Assembly (NCBI GenBank): GCA_022778585.1
Contig: JALFTI010000019.1
Location: 95,482 to 159,481, forward strand
DNA from: Pygmaiobacter massiliensis
GTDB lineage: Bacteria > Bacillota > Clostridia > Oscillospirales > Ruminococcaceae
Direction: 5' to 3'
DNA length: 64,000 bases
Shown: piece after piece, positions 52,794-62,163 of the stretch
Layout: each line of letters begins with the position of its first letter
How positions within the stretch are numbered: the stretch's first letter is position 1
Program-made: the position numbers and the translations under genes
Notes under the pieces: generated by a model
Databases searched by the model: none
Told to the model about the DNA's origin: nothing
What the model saw: the letters and a program-made list of their open reading frames with translations, nothing else

Positions 52794-53729
52794 ATGTCCC
52801 AACAAGAAGGTATTCCTGCTGTTCTCGCAGTGGATGTGGGCGGTTCCAAATATATGACCGGCCTTGTATGCCCATCCGGCAAGGTTCTTTGGAAAGAGCG
52901 CGCTGTTTGGTCTCAAATCAATGCGCAAGCGGTATACAACCAGCTGGAACAGGCCATCTCTCACGCGCTTTGTGTCGCCCAAAACCGTAATATATCCGTA
53001 AGCGCTATTGGCATGACCATACCTGGCCTGGCCGACCCCGAACGCGGCAGATGGATAAGCGCGCGCTTTATGGGCATTTATGACCTTGCCATTGGCCCCC
53101 TATTGGCGCAAAAATTTTCTTTGCCGGTATTTCTAGATAACGACTGCCAGGCCTGTGCTTTGGCGGAATGGCAGTTTGGCAGCTGTACCGACTGCAAACA
53201 TTTTTTGTACCTGACGGTGAGCAATGGGGTTGGCGGCGCACTTTTTTTAAACGGCGCCCTCTACTATGGTGCCGGTGGATTTGCCGGCGAGATGGGACAA
53301 CTGCCCTTAACCGACCTGGAAGGCAAGCTTTCCACACTGGAAGATCTGGCATCTGGCCGGGCACTTTGGGAACGATACCTTGCCCTGGGCGGCAAAGTAC
53401 CGCAAAATTTAACCATTCCCACCGGCGCATTTCTCACGCAGCAAGCTGAGGTGGGGGATCCGGCCGCCCTCAAAGCATTTCAAGCGGAGGGTTACTACCT
53501 GGGCCTTGGTATTCTGGCAGCCAGCAAACTGTTGGATCCCGGCCGCGTTATTATTGGCGGAGGGCTTTCCCTGGCTTTTGATTATTACCAAAAGCCTCTG
53601 CTTCACACCCTGCACGCCCACTATACGGGCCGCGCCCAACCCCCACAGGTATTCTGCACATCGCTGGGATACGACGGCGGGCTGCTGGGTGCGGCAGCCC
53701 TGGCGCTGCGCGGCAGTATACACCTGTAA
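52794..53729 (+). CDS. ROK-family protein lacking the zinc motif
   Basis: This 311-residue sugar-kinase-fold protein has the phosphate-1 segment AVDVGGSKYMTG, the catalytic-region LPVFLDNDCQACALAE and the glycines SNGVGGALFLNG. ROK glucokinases then have GHxxxx...CxCGxxGCxE; here the same place reads GEMGQLPLTDLEGKLSTLEDLASG, with no cysteines and Gln for His. DNDCQA keeps the catalytic Asp, so kinase activity is possible but zinc support is gone. A typical AGGAGG lies before the ATG. There is no DNA-binding domain, so it is not a repressor. Confidence 0.87.
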   Translation: MSQQEGIPAVLAVDVGGSKYMTGLVCPSGKVLWKERAVWSQINAQAVYNQLEQAISHALCVAQNRNISVSAIGMTIPGLADPERGRWISARFMGIYDLAIGPLLAQKFSLPVFLDNDCQACALAEWQFGSCTDCKHFLYLTVSNGVGGALFLNGALYYGAGGFAGEMGQLPLTDLEGKLSTLEDLASGRALWERYLALGGKVPQNLTIPTGAFLTQQAEVGDPAALKAFQAEGYYLGLGILAASKLLDPGRVIIGGGLSLAFDYYQKPLLHTLHAHYTGRAQPPQVFCTSLGYDGGLLGAAALALRGSIHL

Positions 53730-53803
53730 AAGACCGTTTTTTCGTTTTTGCAGTTTCGGCAGTATCTATCATCACCTTTCGGGCTATATTTTTTTGCGCA
53801 AAC

Positions 53804-53833
53804 AAAAAGGGCAGCTTTCTGCTGCCCTTTTTC
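53804..53833 (-). terminator. Terminator between ROK and lysC (bidirectional)
   Basis: AAAAAGGGCAGC and GCTGCCCTTTTT pair around a six-base loop. Confidence 0.85.
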
Positions 53834-53844
53834 TGTTGCAGTTT

Positions 53845-55050
53845 TTACCCCAAAAAAGCCTCATGAATGGCATTGACAGCCTTGTCGGCATCCTTTTTTT
53901 CAATCAGCACCGAAATTTTAATTTCGCTGGTAGAGATCATGCGGATGTTGATATTGCTCTCGTAAAGGGCCTCGAACATAGTGGATGCCACATTAGCGTT
54001 AGACTGAATACCGGCTCCCACCACCGACACCTTTGCCACATCATCGTCGTACTCCACCTTCTTTGCACCAAAACGCCCAATCGATTCGGTCAGAATTTCT
54101 ACCGCCTGGCGCCGGTCGGTGGAAGCCACTGTGAAGGTAATATCTTTGGTGCCGTCACGGCCAACCGACTGCAGAATCAAATCCACATTGATCTTGCGCT
54201 GTGCCAACAGACTAAACACCTTGAACGCAATGCCCGGCTGGTCATGAACACCCAGCACCGCAATCGAAGACACATTTGTGTCTTTCGCAACCCCCTTAAT
54301 CATCATACCTTCCATGTTAGCAACCTCCTTCACAATGGTGCCCGGAACCGGATTCAGACTGGAGAGCACCTCAAGCTTTACATTGTACTTTTTGGCAAGC
54401 TCCACCGAACGGTTGTTTAAAACCTGAGCACCCAGACTTGCCAGTTCCAGCATTTCATCAAACGCAATTTCCGAAAGCTTTTTGGCTTTTTTTACAATCC
54501 GCGGGTCAGCGGTATAAACGCCCTCCACATCGGTGTAAATTTGGCACAAATCTGCCTTCATAGCAGCCGCAATAGCCACTGCCGAAGTGTCCGAACCGCC
54601 GCGCCCCAGAGTGGTTAGGTCATCTGCCCGGCAAATTCCCTGGAATCCTGCCACAACCACCACCTGATTTTTCCCCAGTTCTGCCTCCAGCCGCTCGGTA
54701 TCCACCTTGCGGATACGCGCTTTCTGGTGGCTGCTATCGGTAATAAAACCAGCCTGCCAGCCCAACAGGGAAATTGCTTTGCAGCCCAGCTCTCCCAAAG
54801 CCATGCACAGCAAAGCAATGGAGATCTGTTCACCGGCGCACAAAAGCATATCCATCTCCCGGCCGGAGGGGTCATGCGTAATCTCCTGGGCTTTTGCAAT
54901 CAGGTCATCGGTGGTATCGCCCTGGGCAGATACCACCACCACTACATCGTTACCTGCATTGTGAGTATTTGCCACAATGCGGGCCACATTAAAGATGCGG
55001 TCTCGGTTTGCCACCGAAGAACCACCAAATTTCTGCACAATTAATGCCAT
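53845..55050 (-). CDS. lysC: Aspartate kinase
   Basis: This 401-residue kinase makes aspartyl phosphate for lysine, threonine and methionine synthesis. It starts MALIVQKFGGSSVANRDRI and has LTTLGRGGSDTSAVAIAAAM. Two ACT domains follow (VSSIAVLGVHDQPGIAFKVF; VAKVSVVGAGIQSNANVAST), the usual allosteric site for feedback. The start at 55050 follows GGGGG. It ends the operon pheB-hom-thrB-lysC, so threonine-branch control is likely. Confidence 0.92.
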   Translation of the reverse strand: MALIVQKFGGSSVANRDRIFNVARIVANTHNAGNDVVVVVSAQGDTTDDLIAKAQEITHDPSGREMDMLLCAGEQISIALLCMALGELGCKAISLLGWQAGFITDSSHQKARIRKVDTERLEAELGKNQVVVVAGFQGICRADDLTTLGRGGSDTSAVAIAAAMKADLCQIYTDVEGVYTADPRIVKKAKKLSEIAFDEMLELASLGAQVLNNRSVELAKKYNVKLEVLSSLNPVPGTIVKEVANMEGMMIKGVAKDTNVSSIAVLGVHDQPGIAFKVFSLLAQRKINVDLILQSVGRDGTKDITFTVASTDRRQAVEILTESIGRFGAKKVEYDDDVAKVSVVGAGIQSNANVASTMFEALYESNINIRMISTSEIKISVLIEKKDADKAVNAIHEAFLG

Positions 55051-55066
55051 ACTGCTTTCCCCCTGC

Positions 55067-55957
55067 TTATACCATGCTTTCATTGTGGGCGCTCAGCCGA
55101 ACAGCTTTAAAATGGCGCAGCTGTTCATCCTGCCGCAAAAGAGCCTCTGCGCCGGCTAAAAAAGCGGTATTTTCTGCTTTTATTACTGCCAGCATGGTAG
55201 GGCCTGCCCCGCTGATAAACACCGCCAGCGCCCCCATGCCGGGCAATTGCTGCAAAAGCTGCGATGCGCCCGGAATTAGTTCAATCCGGTAAGGCTGGTG
55301 CAGGCGGTCCTGAGCACCCAGCCAGAACAAATCGCTTCTTCCCTCGCAAAAGGCCGCTGCCATCATAGCCGCGCGGGACACATTATACACTGCGTCCTTG
55401 TGGCTGACCTGGGCAGGCAAAGCTGCCCGCGCTTTTGCGGTTAAAAGCGGAAAATCCGGAATAAAGGCCACAAATTCAAGCTGACTGTCCACCCGCCGCT
55501 TCAGCGTATAAACCTTGCCGCCCTCCATCACGCTGGTCACATATCCGCCCAGCATGGCAGGGGCCACATTGTCAGGGTGGCCTTCAATGGAACAGGCAAA
55601 TTCCAACATCTCCTGTGCGGAAAGCGGACTGCCCAAAAGCCGGTTTGCCCCCACAATGCCCGCTGCAATACAAGCCGAAGAACTGCCCAAGCCACGGGCC
55701 TGGGGAATGGGACTTTTCTGGGTAATGGAAAGGCCCGGCAGCGACCTGCCGCACTGCTGGTACACCTGTTTGACCGTTTGGTATACCAGATTGCTCTCAT
55801 CCAACGGCACCCCGCTGTGGTCGGCATCCGTCACCACAAGCCTGTCGCACTCTTCCAGCTCTACTGTGTTGTAAAGGGAAAGCGCCAGGCCCATTGTGTC
55901 AAACCCGCTGCCTAAATTGGCGCTGGAAGCAGGCGCCTGAATTACAACCTTGCTCAT
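55067..55957 (-). CDS. thrB: Homoserine kinase
   Basis: This 296-residue GHMP kinase converts homoserine to O-phosphohomoserine. It starts MSKVVIQAPASSANLGSGFDTMGLAL, and its ATP-binding motif is QARGLGSSSACIAAGIVGANRL. It overlaps the homoserine dehydrogenase stop by ATGA and precedes lysC by 16 bases. Threonine synthase (thrC) is not in the window. Confidence 0.94.
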   Translation of the reverse strand: MSKVVIQAPASSANLGSGFDTMGLALSLYNTVELEECDRLVVTDADHSGVPLDESNLVYQTVKQVYQQCGRSLPGLSITQKSPIPQARGLGSSSACIAAGIVGANRLLGSPLSAQEMLEFACSIEGHPDNVAPAMLGGYVTSVMEGGKVYTLKRRVDSQLEFVAFIPDFPLLTAKARAALPAQVSHKDAVYNVSRAAMMAAAFCEGRSDLFWLGAQDRLHQPYRIELIPGASQLLQQLPGMGALAVFISGAGPTMLAVIKAENTAFLAGAEALLRQDEQLRHFKAVRLSAHNESMV

Positions 55958-57198
55958 TCGGCAATCATCTCCCGTTTTCCCAATAGCTTCATGCTCATTG
56001 CCACATGAATGCCGTCCTTCTCCAACCGCAAAATCGCCTTCTCCAACTGTTTTGCAGTCATGGGATAGGTCAATACCGCTATCTGGGTACGATGACGCAG
56101 CAGCATGCCGACACCACCCAAATCTTTTTCCAGTGTAGTCACATCCTGATTGGCTACCCTTACATAATATGTATAGCTGCCGCTGTCAATGATGGGCCCC
56201 TGGCTGACAGAAGGCTGCCAGAATAGCGTATCGTGTACTGCCGTGCCATACTTGGCACAGTCCACAATATCCGACACCACAGCCGAAGCAGTGGGAAGTT
56301 TGCCGGCACCTGCCCCGTAAAACATTACATCTCCCAGCATATCGCCGTGCAGCATAACTGCATTGTATACATCCTGCACATTAGCCAGCTGGTTGCACAG
56401 CGGCAGAACCATCGGTTCGACCCCGCATGCAACCTTTCCTTTTTCGTCCCGCTTGGCGTAAGCAATCAATTTCACTGCCGCGCCCATCTTGCGGGCAAAC
56501 CAAATGTCTTCCACCCCTACCTGGCGAATTCCGCGGGCCGGTACATCTGCCGGGTGCACCTCGCTGCCAAATAAAAGCGAAGCCAAAATCGAAATTTTGC
56601 GCTGTGCGTCAATGCCGTCCACATCCGCAGAAGGGTCGCGCGTTTCCGCATAGCCCAAACGCTGCGCTTCGCTTAACGCCTGCGCAAAGGTCATGTCGTC
56701 CTTTTCCATTCTGGTCAACATAAAATTGGTGGTGCCATTTACAATGCCATGCACCTGGTCCACCACATTGGCACACAGATTATCACGAATTGGCGCCAAA
56801 AGCGGTATACCGCCGCCCACACTGGCTTCAAACAAAAAGCAAACCTTTTTTTCTCTGGCAATAGCCAAAAGCTCTGCCCCGTGGGTAGCTACCAGTTCCT
56901 TGTTGGAAGTGCAGACATTTTTGCCGGCCAGCAAAGCAGATTTTACATAATAATAAGCCGGGTCTACCCCTCCAATGGTTTCTACCACGGTAGAAACCGT
57001 TTTATCCTCCAAAATCACATCTATATTATTTACAAAAAGGCGGGCATCCGGGTGGGAGGAAAAATCCCGCACATCCAGAATATATCCAACCCCAACCGTA
57101 TCTCCTGCCCGGCGAGCCACCGAGGCAGAATTGGTACGCAGCACCTGCAGCACTCCGCTGCCGATATTGCCAAATCCTAAAATCGCAATTTTAATCAC
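55954..57198 (-). CDS. hom: Homoserine dehydrogenase
   Basis: This 414-residue enzyme reduces aspartate semialdehyde to homoserine. It has the NAD(P) loop ILGFGNIGSGVL, the homoserine-site region GGIPLLAPIRDNL and GIVNGTTNFMLTRM, and a C-terminal ACT domain (YTYYVRVANQDVTTLEKDLGGVGMLLRHR). The start is the GTG at 57198 (VIKIAILGFG), seven bases after GAGGA. It lies between pheB and thrB. Confidence 0.93.
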   Translation of the reverse strand: MIKIAILGFGNIGSGVLQVLRTNSASVARRAGDTVGVGYILDVRDFSSHPDARLFVNNIDVILEDKTVSTVVETIGGVDPAYYYVKSALLAGKNVCTSNKELVATHGAELLAIAREKKVCFLFEASVGGGIPLLAPIRDNLCANVVDQVHGIVNGTTNFMLTRMEKDDMTFAQALSEAQRLGYAETRDPSADVDGIDAQRKISILASLLFGSEVHPADVPARGIRQVGVEDIWFARKMGAAVKLIAYAKRDEKGKVACGVEPMVLPLCNQLANVQDVYNAVMLHGDMLGDVMFYGAGAGKLPTASAVVSDIVDCAKYGTAVHDTLFWQPSVSQGPIIDSGSYTYYVRVANQDVTTLEKDLGGVGMLLRHRTQIAVLTYPMTAKQLEKAILRLEKDGIHVAMSMKLLGKREMIAE

Positions 57199-57229
57199 AA
57201 CAGGTTCCTCTTTTCCCGGCAAGCTTCGC

Positions 57230-57667
57230 TTAGCCGATTTCTTTTACATTACGCTGAACACTGACCACCGTGCGCTGGCTTTGAATACGCCGCAAAACCT
57301 CGTCTACCGGGGTTGGCATGGAATCGGTGCGAATTGTAACCGATACCACTGCTGTACCATTTTCCGGAGCAGACTGGTTGATTGTTACAATCGACGCCCC
57401 ACTTTCGGAAAGCTCTGACAAAAGGCTTTGCAATGCCCCCGTTTCATCCAGCAGCACCGCTTTTACTGTTACAATGGTCTTGGTGTTTTCAAAATCAAAA
57501 ATGCTGTCCTTGTACTTATAGTAAGCACTGCGGGAAAGGTCCACCATTTTTGTGGCGGCACTAACATTCTTTGCGCTTCCGCTTGCAAGCAGTTCCTTGG
57601 CCCGCAACACCTTGGTGTACACCTCGGGAAGAATAGCCTGGTCCACAATAAGGAATTTCCGTCCCAT
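57230..57667 (-). CDS. pheB: ACT-domain regulator PheB (UPF0735)
   Basis: This 145-residue protein has a short N-terminal HTH-like part (RAKELLASGSAKNVSAATKMVDLSRSAYYKYKDSIF) followed by an ACT domain (TVKAVLLDETGALQSLLSELSESGASIVTINQS). It matches the UPF0735/PheB family, which in Firmicutes sits with homoserine dehydrogenase or prephenate genes. It likely senses an amino acid and regulates this operon; that is inference. AGAGGTG lies ten bases before the ATG. Confidence 0.87.
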   Translation of the reverse strand: MGRKFLIVDQAILPEVYTKVLRAKELLASGSAKNVSAATKMVDLSRSAYYKYKDSIFDFENTKTIVTVKAVLLDETGALQSLLSELSESGASIVTINQSAPENGTAVVSVTIRTDSMPTPVDEVLRRIQSQRTVVSVQRNVKEIG

Positions 57668-57710
57668 CCGCTTTGTTCACCTCTCAAAAACAGTTGTATG
57701 CAACGATGCT

Positions 57711-57739
57711 ACTATATCACTTTTCGCCTTGCAGTACAA
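57711..57739 (-). promoter_or_regulatory. Promoter of pheB-hom-thrB-lysC
   Basis: On the minus strand TTGTAC, 17 bases, TATAGT, about 40 bases before pheB. The short leader leaves no room for a T-box or riboswitch. The rest of 57740-58055 is AT-rich and no gene is seen. Confidence 0.7.
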
Positions 57740-58055
57740 GCGCAGAGCAGCAAATCAGAAATCTGCACAAATTTTTTTACCAGAAGATTTCACTGTAAGC
57801 TAAATTGACAGACATTCATAATAAAAATGTTTTCAAAAAAGTATTATTTTCTAAAATATGTTCTTATATAAAATACATTTTTGTTTTTCTATTTTCTATT
57901 TTGCGGTTAAATTCTGCTGCTTTGCAGGCATGTTATTGTTTTATAATATTTTTGCAAAAATATTTCTGTTTGCCCCAAAAACGCGCAGAGGATTTTAACC
58001 CTTTTTGTGCCTAAATGCGTAGTACTGGCTTATTTAAAAAAATATGAAACCTACA

Positions 58056-58090
58056 CAAAAAGGGCAGCGCATTGATGCGCTGCCCTTTTT
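58056..58090 (-). terminator. Terminator after ptsI
   Basis: AAAAAGGGCAGCGC and GCGCTGCCCTTTTT form a perfect stem with a six-base loop. Confidence 0.88.
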
Positions 58091-58120
58091 GCATGCAGGG
58101 TAAAAGTGTGTCGCTGTTTT

Positions 58121-59833
58121 TTAACGCTTCGCGGCAGAATATAAATACCCTTCTATTCCAGCTGCGGTGGAAAGCCCCATTGCTTCCTGGCTAACTGCCT
58201 GTGCCTCGCTGGCCCTCCACTGGTGAATATGTGCCCGTGTTGCAAGCACAGACGCTACCGAAACCGAAAATTCATCCACCCCAAAGGTCAGCAAAAGCGG
58301 AATTAAGCCTGGATTTGCCGCCGCTTCCCCGCAAATGCCCACCGGAATTTGCGCTTTAGCCGCCGCCTGTATAATTTGGGCCAAAAGCCGCAGAACAGCC
58401 GGGTGAAATGGAGTATACAAATTTTCTACCCGCGCGTTTCCCCGGTCTACCGCCATAACATATTGGGTCAGATCATTGGTGCCAATGGAAAAAAAGTCGC
58501 ACTCCTGTGCCAACAGGTCTGCAATTAAGGCAGCAGCCGGGGTTTCCACCATAATGCCCAGCGGCATTTCCTTGTCGTAGGGCAATTTTTCCGCTTCCAG
58601 TTCCTGCTTGCAGCATTCCAGCAGGCGCTTAGCCTGCCTTACCTCTTCCAGCGAGGTTACCAGCGGAAGCATGATCTTGATATTTTTTTGTTCGGCCCCT
58701 GCCCGCAGCAATGCACGCAGCTGAACTTTATAAAGATCAGGTCTATCCAGGCAGTAGCGAATGGCCCTATGACCCAAAAAGGGATTTTCTTCCCGCTCCA
58801 TTCCTAAATAATCCACTGCCTTATCTCCGCCCACATCCAAGGTGCGAATGATAACCTCTTTTCCTGCCATAGTGCGGGAAACAGCCAGATATGCTTCGTA
58901 CTGCTCCAATTCGGAAGGACTGTTCTGCCGGTCCATAAACAAAAATTCTGTGCGAAACAGGCCAATCCCTTCTGCGCCTGCTTGCAAGGCGGTTTGCGCT
59001 TCGGTTACAGAACCAATATTGGCGTAAAGCGAAAAATGCCGTCCCTCTGCGTCCACCGTTTCTTTATCCCTGTAAACATTAAGCCGGGCCTTTTGGTGGG
59101 CAAATTCTGCCTGCTTTTTGAGATACTGAGATAAAGTTTGCTGGTCTGGGTTCAGCTGTATGATTCCTTCGCTGCCATCCACAATCAGGCTGTCCCCATC
59201 TTTAATCTGCTCTGTTCCCTTGCGCACCTGCAAGACGGCCGGCAGTTCCATAGCACGAGCCAAAATAGCCGAATGGCTGGTACGGCCGCCTGTTTTTGTA
59301 ACAATAGCCACCACATTTTCTTTTTTCAGCCCCACCGTCATGGATGGAGTCAGTTCATGGGCTACCAATACACTGCCGGCGGGCAATTCGCTAATATCCA
59401 TTCCACCGCTGTTTAATAAAATTGCCAGCATCCGGGTTCGAATATCCCGCACATCACTTGCCCGCTGACGCATCAGTTCATCATCCACCCCGGCAAACAT
59501 TTCTGCGTACAGGGTGCATACCTGATCCACCGCTGCTTCGGCGCACTGGCCCGCTTCAATGGCGTCCTGCATTTGGCTTTGCATAAACGGGTCGTTCAGC
59601 ATCATAATCTGGCCGGTTAGAATTTGGGCTTCTTTGGAACCTACCTGAGCGCTAAGGCGCTGCGCCATTCGGTTGGTTTTCTCCTCAAATCGGGCAAGTG
59701 CATCCTGCAGCCGGCTTTTTTCCACATTTTTGCCGCCGTAGTGCACCATGGAATAATCCAGTTTTTGTTCCCGGATGCATACTGCTTTTCCAATGCCAAT
59801 TCCTTCTGAAGCACCGATTCCCCGCAGGATCAT
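58121..59833 (-). CDS. ptsI: PTS enzyme I
   Basis: This 570-residue protein accepts phosphate from PEP and passes it to HPr. The phosphorylated His187 is in GGRTSHSAI. The N-terminal HPr-binding helical domain and the C-terminal PEP-binding TIM barrel are both present (GIGLFRTEFLFMDR, FFSIGTNDLTQYVMAVDR, VGICGEAAANPGL). It is last in the fru operon. GGGAGGA lies before the ATG. Length is normal. Confidence 0.95.
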   Translation of the reverse strand: MILRGIGASEGIGIGKAVCIREQKLDYSMVHYGGKNVEKSRLQDALARFEEKTNRMAQRLSAQVGSKEAQILTGQIMMLNDPFMQSQMQDAIEAGQCAEAAVDQVCTLYAEMFAGVDDELMRQRASDVRDIRTRMLAILLNSGGMDISELPAGSVLVAHELTPSMTVGLKKENVVAIVTKTGGRTSHSAILARAMELPAVLQVRKGTEQIKDGDSLIVDGSEGIIQLNPDQQTLSQYLKKQAEFAHQKARLNVYRDKETVDAEGRHFSLYANIGSVTEAQTALQAGAEGIGLFRTEFLFMDRQNSPSELEQYEAYLAVSRTMAGKEVIIRTLDVGGDKAVDYLGMEREENPFLGHRAIRYCLDRPDLYKVQLRALLRAGAEQKNIKIMLPLVTSLEEVRQAKRLLECCKQELEAEKLPYDKEMPLGIMVETPAAALIADLLAQECDFFSIGTNDLTQYVMAVDRGNARVENLYTPFHPAVLRLLAQIIQAAAKAQIPVGICGEAAANPGLIPLLLTFGVDEFSVSVASVLATRAHIHQWRASEAQAVSQEAMGLSTAAGIEGYLYSAAKR

Positions 59834-59854
59834 TTTTTCTTCCTCCCGTTTGTT

Positions 59855-60118
59855 TTACTCTCCAAATCCCGACTGGAACAGTGCAACCGCTTCCTCAAGC
59901 GCCTTTTTTTCATCGGCGCCATCACATTGAATTTCAACTTCATCCCCCTGTTTCAAACAAGCGGTCATAAGATACATAATACTTTTGCCGTTGATGGATT
60001 TTCCGTTTGCCACAAGGGTAACTTCACTTTCAAAACGCGACAGCGCATTGACCAAAAGCTGCGCAGGCCGCATGTGCAGTCCCTGCGTATTGACAACTTT
60101 TACACGGGCAGATACCAA
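59855..60118 (-). CDS. ptsH: HPr phosphocarrier
   Basis: This 87-residue protein carries the phosphate from enzyme I to enzymes II. Active His15 is in TQGLHMRPAQ; Ser46 is in SINGKSIMYLM, the HPr-kinase site that links sugar supply to CcpA. The start codon is TTG at 60118, after GGAAGAG. It lies between fruA and ptsI. Confidence 0.94.
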   Translation of the reverse strand: MVSARVKVVNTQGLHMRPAQLLVNALSRFESEVTLVANGKSINGKSIMYLMTACLKQGDEVEIQCDGADEKKALEEAVALFQSGFGE

Positions 60119-60161
60119 AAAATCTCTTCCTTTCTAAACAGTATTTTGAAATGACGGGTAT

Positions 60162-62093
60162 TTATGCCTGTCGTTTTTTCAGCATGCCCAAAAGCGCCAT
60201 TCCGGCAAAAGAGCCAACCACCAATGCCAAAATATACCCTAGAGCATTGGTCATAACCGGAAACACAAAAATGCCGCCATGAGGTGCCGGCAGCGCACAG
60301 CCAAATGCCATGGAAAGTGCGCCTGCAATTGCCGAACCCACAATACAAGCTGGCAGAACATGCAGCGGGTCACCGGCTGCAAACGGAATAGCGCCTTCGG
60401 TAATAAAGCAAAGGCCCATAATATAATTTACCGCTCCGGAGCGGCGTTCTTTCAAAGTAAAACGATCTTTAAAAAATGTGGTGGCCAACGCTATAGCCAA
60501 TGGGGGAACCATACCGCCTGCCATAACTGCAGCCATAATATCCGAGCCCTGTCCAGCGGTCATAGCGGCTAAGGTAGAAGTGCCAAATACATAAGCAGCC
60601 TTATTAAAGGGTCCGCCCATATCTACTGCCATCATGCCTGCCAAAATAATGCCCAAGGCAATCTTGCTGCCTTCTCCCATAGCCTTAAGTCCTGAATACA
60701 AAGCGTTATTCAGGCCGCCTACAAGAGGGTTTACCAGGCACATAAATATCCCGATCAATGCAAGACCCACAACCGGATAGATGAGAATGGACTTAATTCC
60801 TTCCAGTGCATGGGGCAGCTTTTCGCAAATCTTTTGCAGCGCCAGCATCAAATAACCGGCTACAAAACCAGCAATCAGCGCCCCCAAAAAACCGGCTGAA
60901 ACCGAGCTGCCACCTGGCTGTAAAAAGGTCGCTCCGCTGACTGCCAACTGACCGCCCACAAACCCCATCACTAAGCCCGGCCTGTCCGCAATTGCCATTG
61001 CAATAAAACCGGCCAAGACCGGCATCATAAAGTTAAAAGCTACCCCGCCGATATTTTTAAACCAGGCCGCTGTCGGTGTATTGGAACCAAAGTTTTCGTA
61101 GTCAATGGCAGGGTCATCCAAAAGAAAGGCAAGCGCAATCAATATACCGCCACCTATTACAAACGGCAGCATATGGCTTACGCCGTTCATCAGCTGCTTA
61201 TAAAAGGCACGGGCAGCCGTTTCCCCCTGTGCCTGCCCCGTTGTGCTTTGTGCACTTTCATTCTGCCCCTGCCAAACAGGTGCCTGCGCAGCTGTTTTAA
61301 TTAGTTCTTCCGGCCGGTGAATGCCGTCGCTCACCGGAACCCGCAGCAGAGGTTTTCCTTTGAAGCGGGAAAGGTCCACATTTTTGTCAGCTGCAATAAT
61401 AATAGCGTCACAATCAGCAATTTCTTGATTTGTCAGCAAATTTTTGGCGCCGCCTGCTCCTTGAGTTTCTACCTTAACTGGAACATTCAGCTTTCGGGCT
61501 GCCTGTTCCAGCGCCTCGGCTGCCATATAGGTGTGGGCAATGCCAGTGGGGCAGGCTGTAACAGCCAGAATGCGCGGGCTTTTTGTATGATTTGTGTTTT
61601 CAGGAAACGAGGTATTCTGCACCAAATCATCAGGAAATTTTTGTTGTTCAAACTGTTCCATCCATTTCAAAAACTCCTTTGCATCGGCCACTTCCCGCAG
61701 TTTTTTTGTAAAGGATGGATCCATTAAAAGTACCATCAGGTGTGACAAGATTTCCAGGTGAAGTTGCCCATCCTGCGGCGCGGCAATCATAAAAAACAGA
61801 TCCGATGGCTTATCATCCATTGCCCCATAGTCTACACCGTTTTGCAAAGTACAGGCTGCCAAGCTTGGAAAACGAACTGCTTCACTTTTGGCATGGGGCA
61901 CCGCAATTCCCTGTTCAATCGCTGTACTGGACTGCAGCTCCCGTACCAAAATATCCTTTTTGTACCGCTCCCGGTCCGCCAGACATCCTCCCTTTTCCTG
62001 CAGATTTACAAGCAGATCGATAACCTGCTCGCGATCACTGACCGAAGCATTCAGCATAATTTTTTCAGGACTCATCAGGTCGATGATTCTCAT
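60162..62093 (-). CDS. fruA: PTS fructose transporter subunit IIABC
   Basis: This 643-residue membrane protein imports fructose and phosphorylates it to fructose 1-phosphate. Domains in order: EIIA with His67 in AVPHAKSEAV, EIIB with Cys181 in AVTACPTGIAHTYMAAEALEQAA, a linker, then EIIC with about eight to ten membrane segments (LMNGVSHMLPFVIGGGILIAL, PVLAGFIAMAIADRPGL, GPFNKAAY). It follows fruK by 70 bases. Confidence 0.95.
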   Translation of the reverse strand: MRIIDLMSPEKIMLNASVSDREQVIDLLVNLQEKGGCLADRERYKKDILVRELQSSTAIEQGIAVPHAKSEAVRFPSLAACTLQNGVDYGAMDDKPSDLFFMIAAPQDGQLHLEILSHLMVLLMDPSFTKKLREVADAKEFLKWMEQFEQQKFPDDLVQNTSFPENTNHTKSPRILAVTACPTGIAHTYMAAEALEQAARKLNVPVKVETQGAGGAKNLLTNQEIADCDAIIIAADKNVDLSRFKGKPLLRVPVSDGIHRPEELIKTAAQAPVWQGQNESAQSTTGQAQGETAARAFYKQLMNGVSHMLPFVIGGGILIALAFLLDDPAIDYENFGSNTPTAAWFKNIGGVAFNFMMPVLAGFIAMAIADRPGLVMGFVGGQLAVSGATFLQPGGSSVSAGFLGALIAGFVAGYLMLALQKICEKLPHALEGIKSILIYPVVGLALIGIFMCLVNPLVGGLNNALYSGLKAMGEGSKIALGIILAGMMAVDMGGPFNKAAYVFGTSTLAAMTAGQGSDIMAAVMAGGMVPPLAIALATTFFKDRFTLKERRSGAVNYIMGLCFITEGAIPFAAGDPLHVLPACIVGSAIAGALSMAFGCALPAPHGGIFVFPVMTNALGYILALVVGSFAGMALLGMLKKRQA

Positions 62094-62163
62094 GCATATA
62101 AACTCCTTTCCTTTTTGTGGTATGGTACCCGCTCAGGAAACGGTTCGTCTTCCTTATGGCAGT

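Noticed and set aside
57740..58055. Possible T-box or riboswitch for the threonine operon
   Set aside because: The promoter lies about 40 bases before pheB, so the AT-rich stretch upstream is not transcribed as its leader, and no T-box bulge is present.
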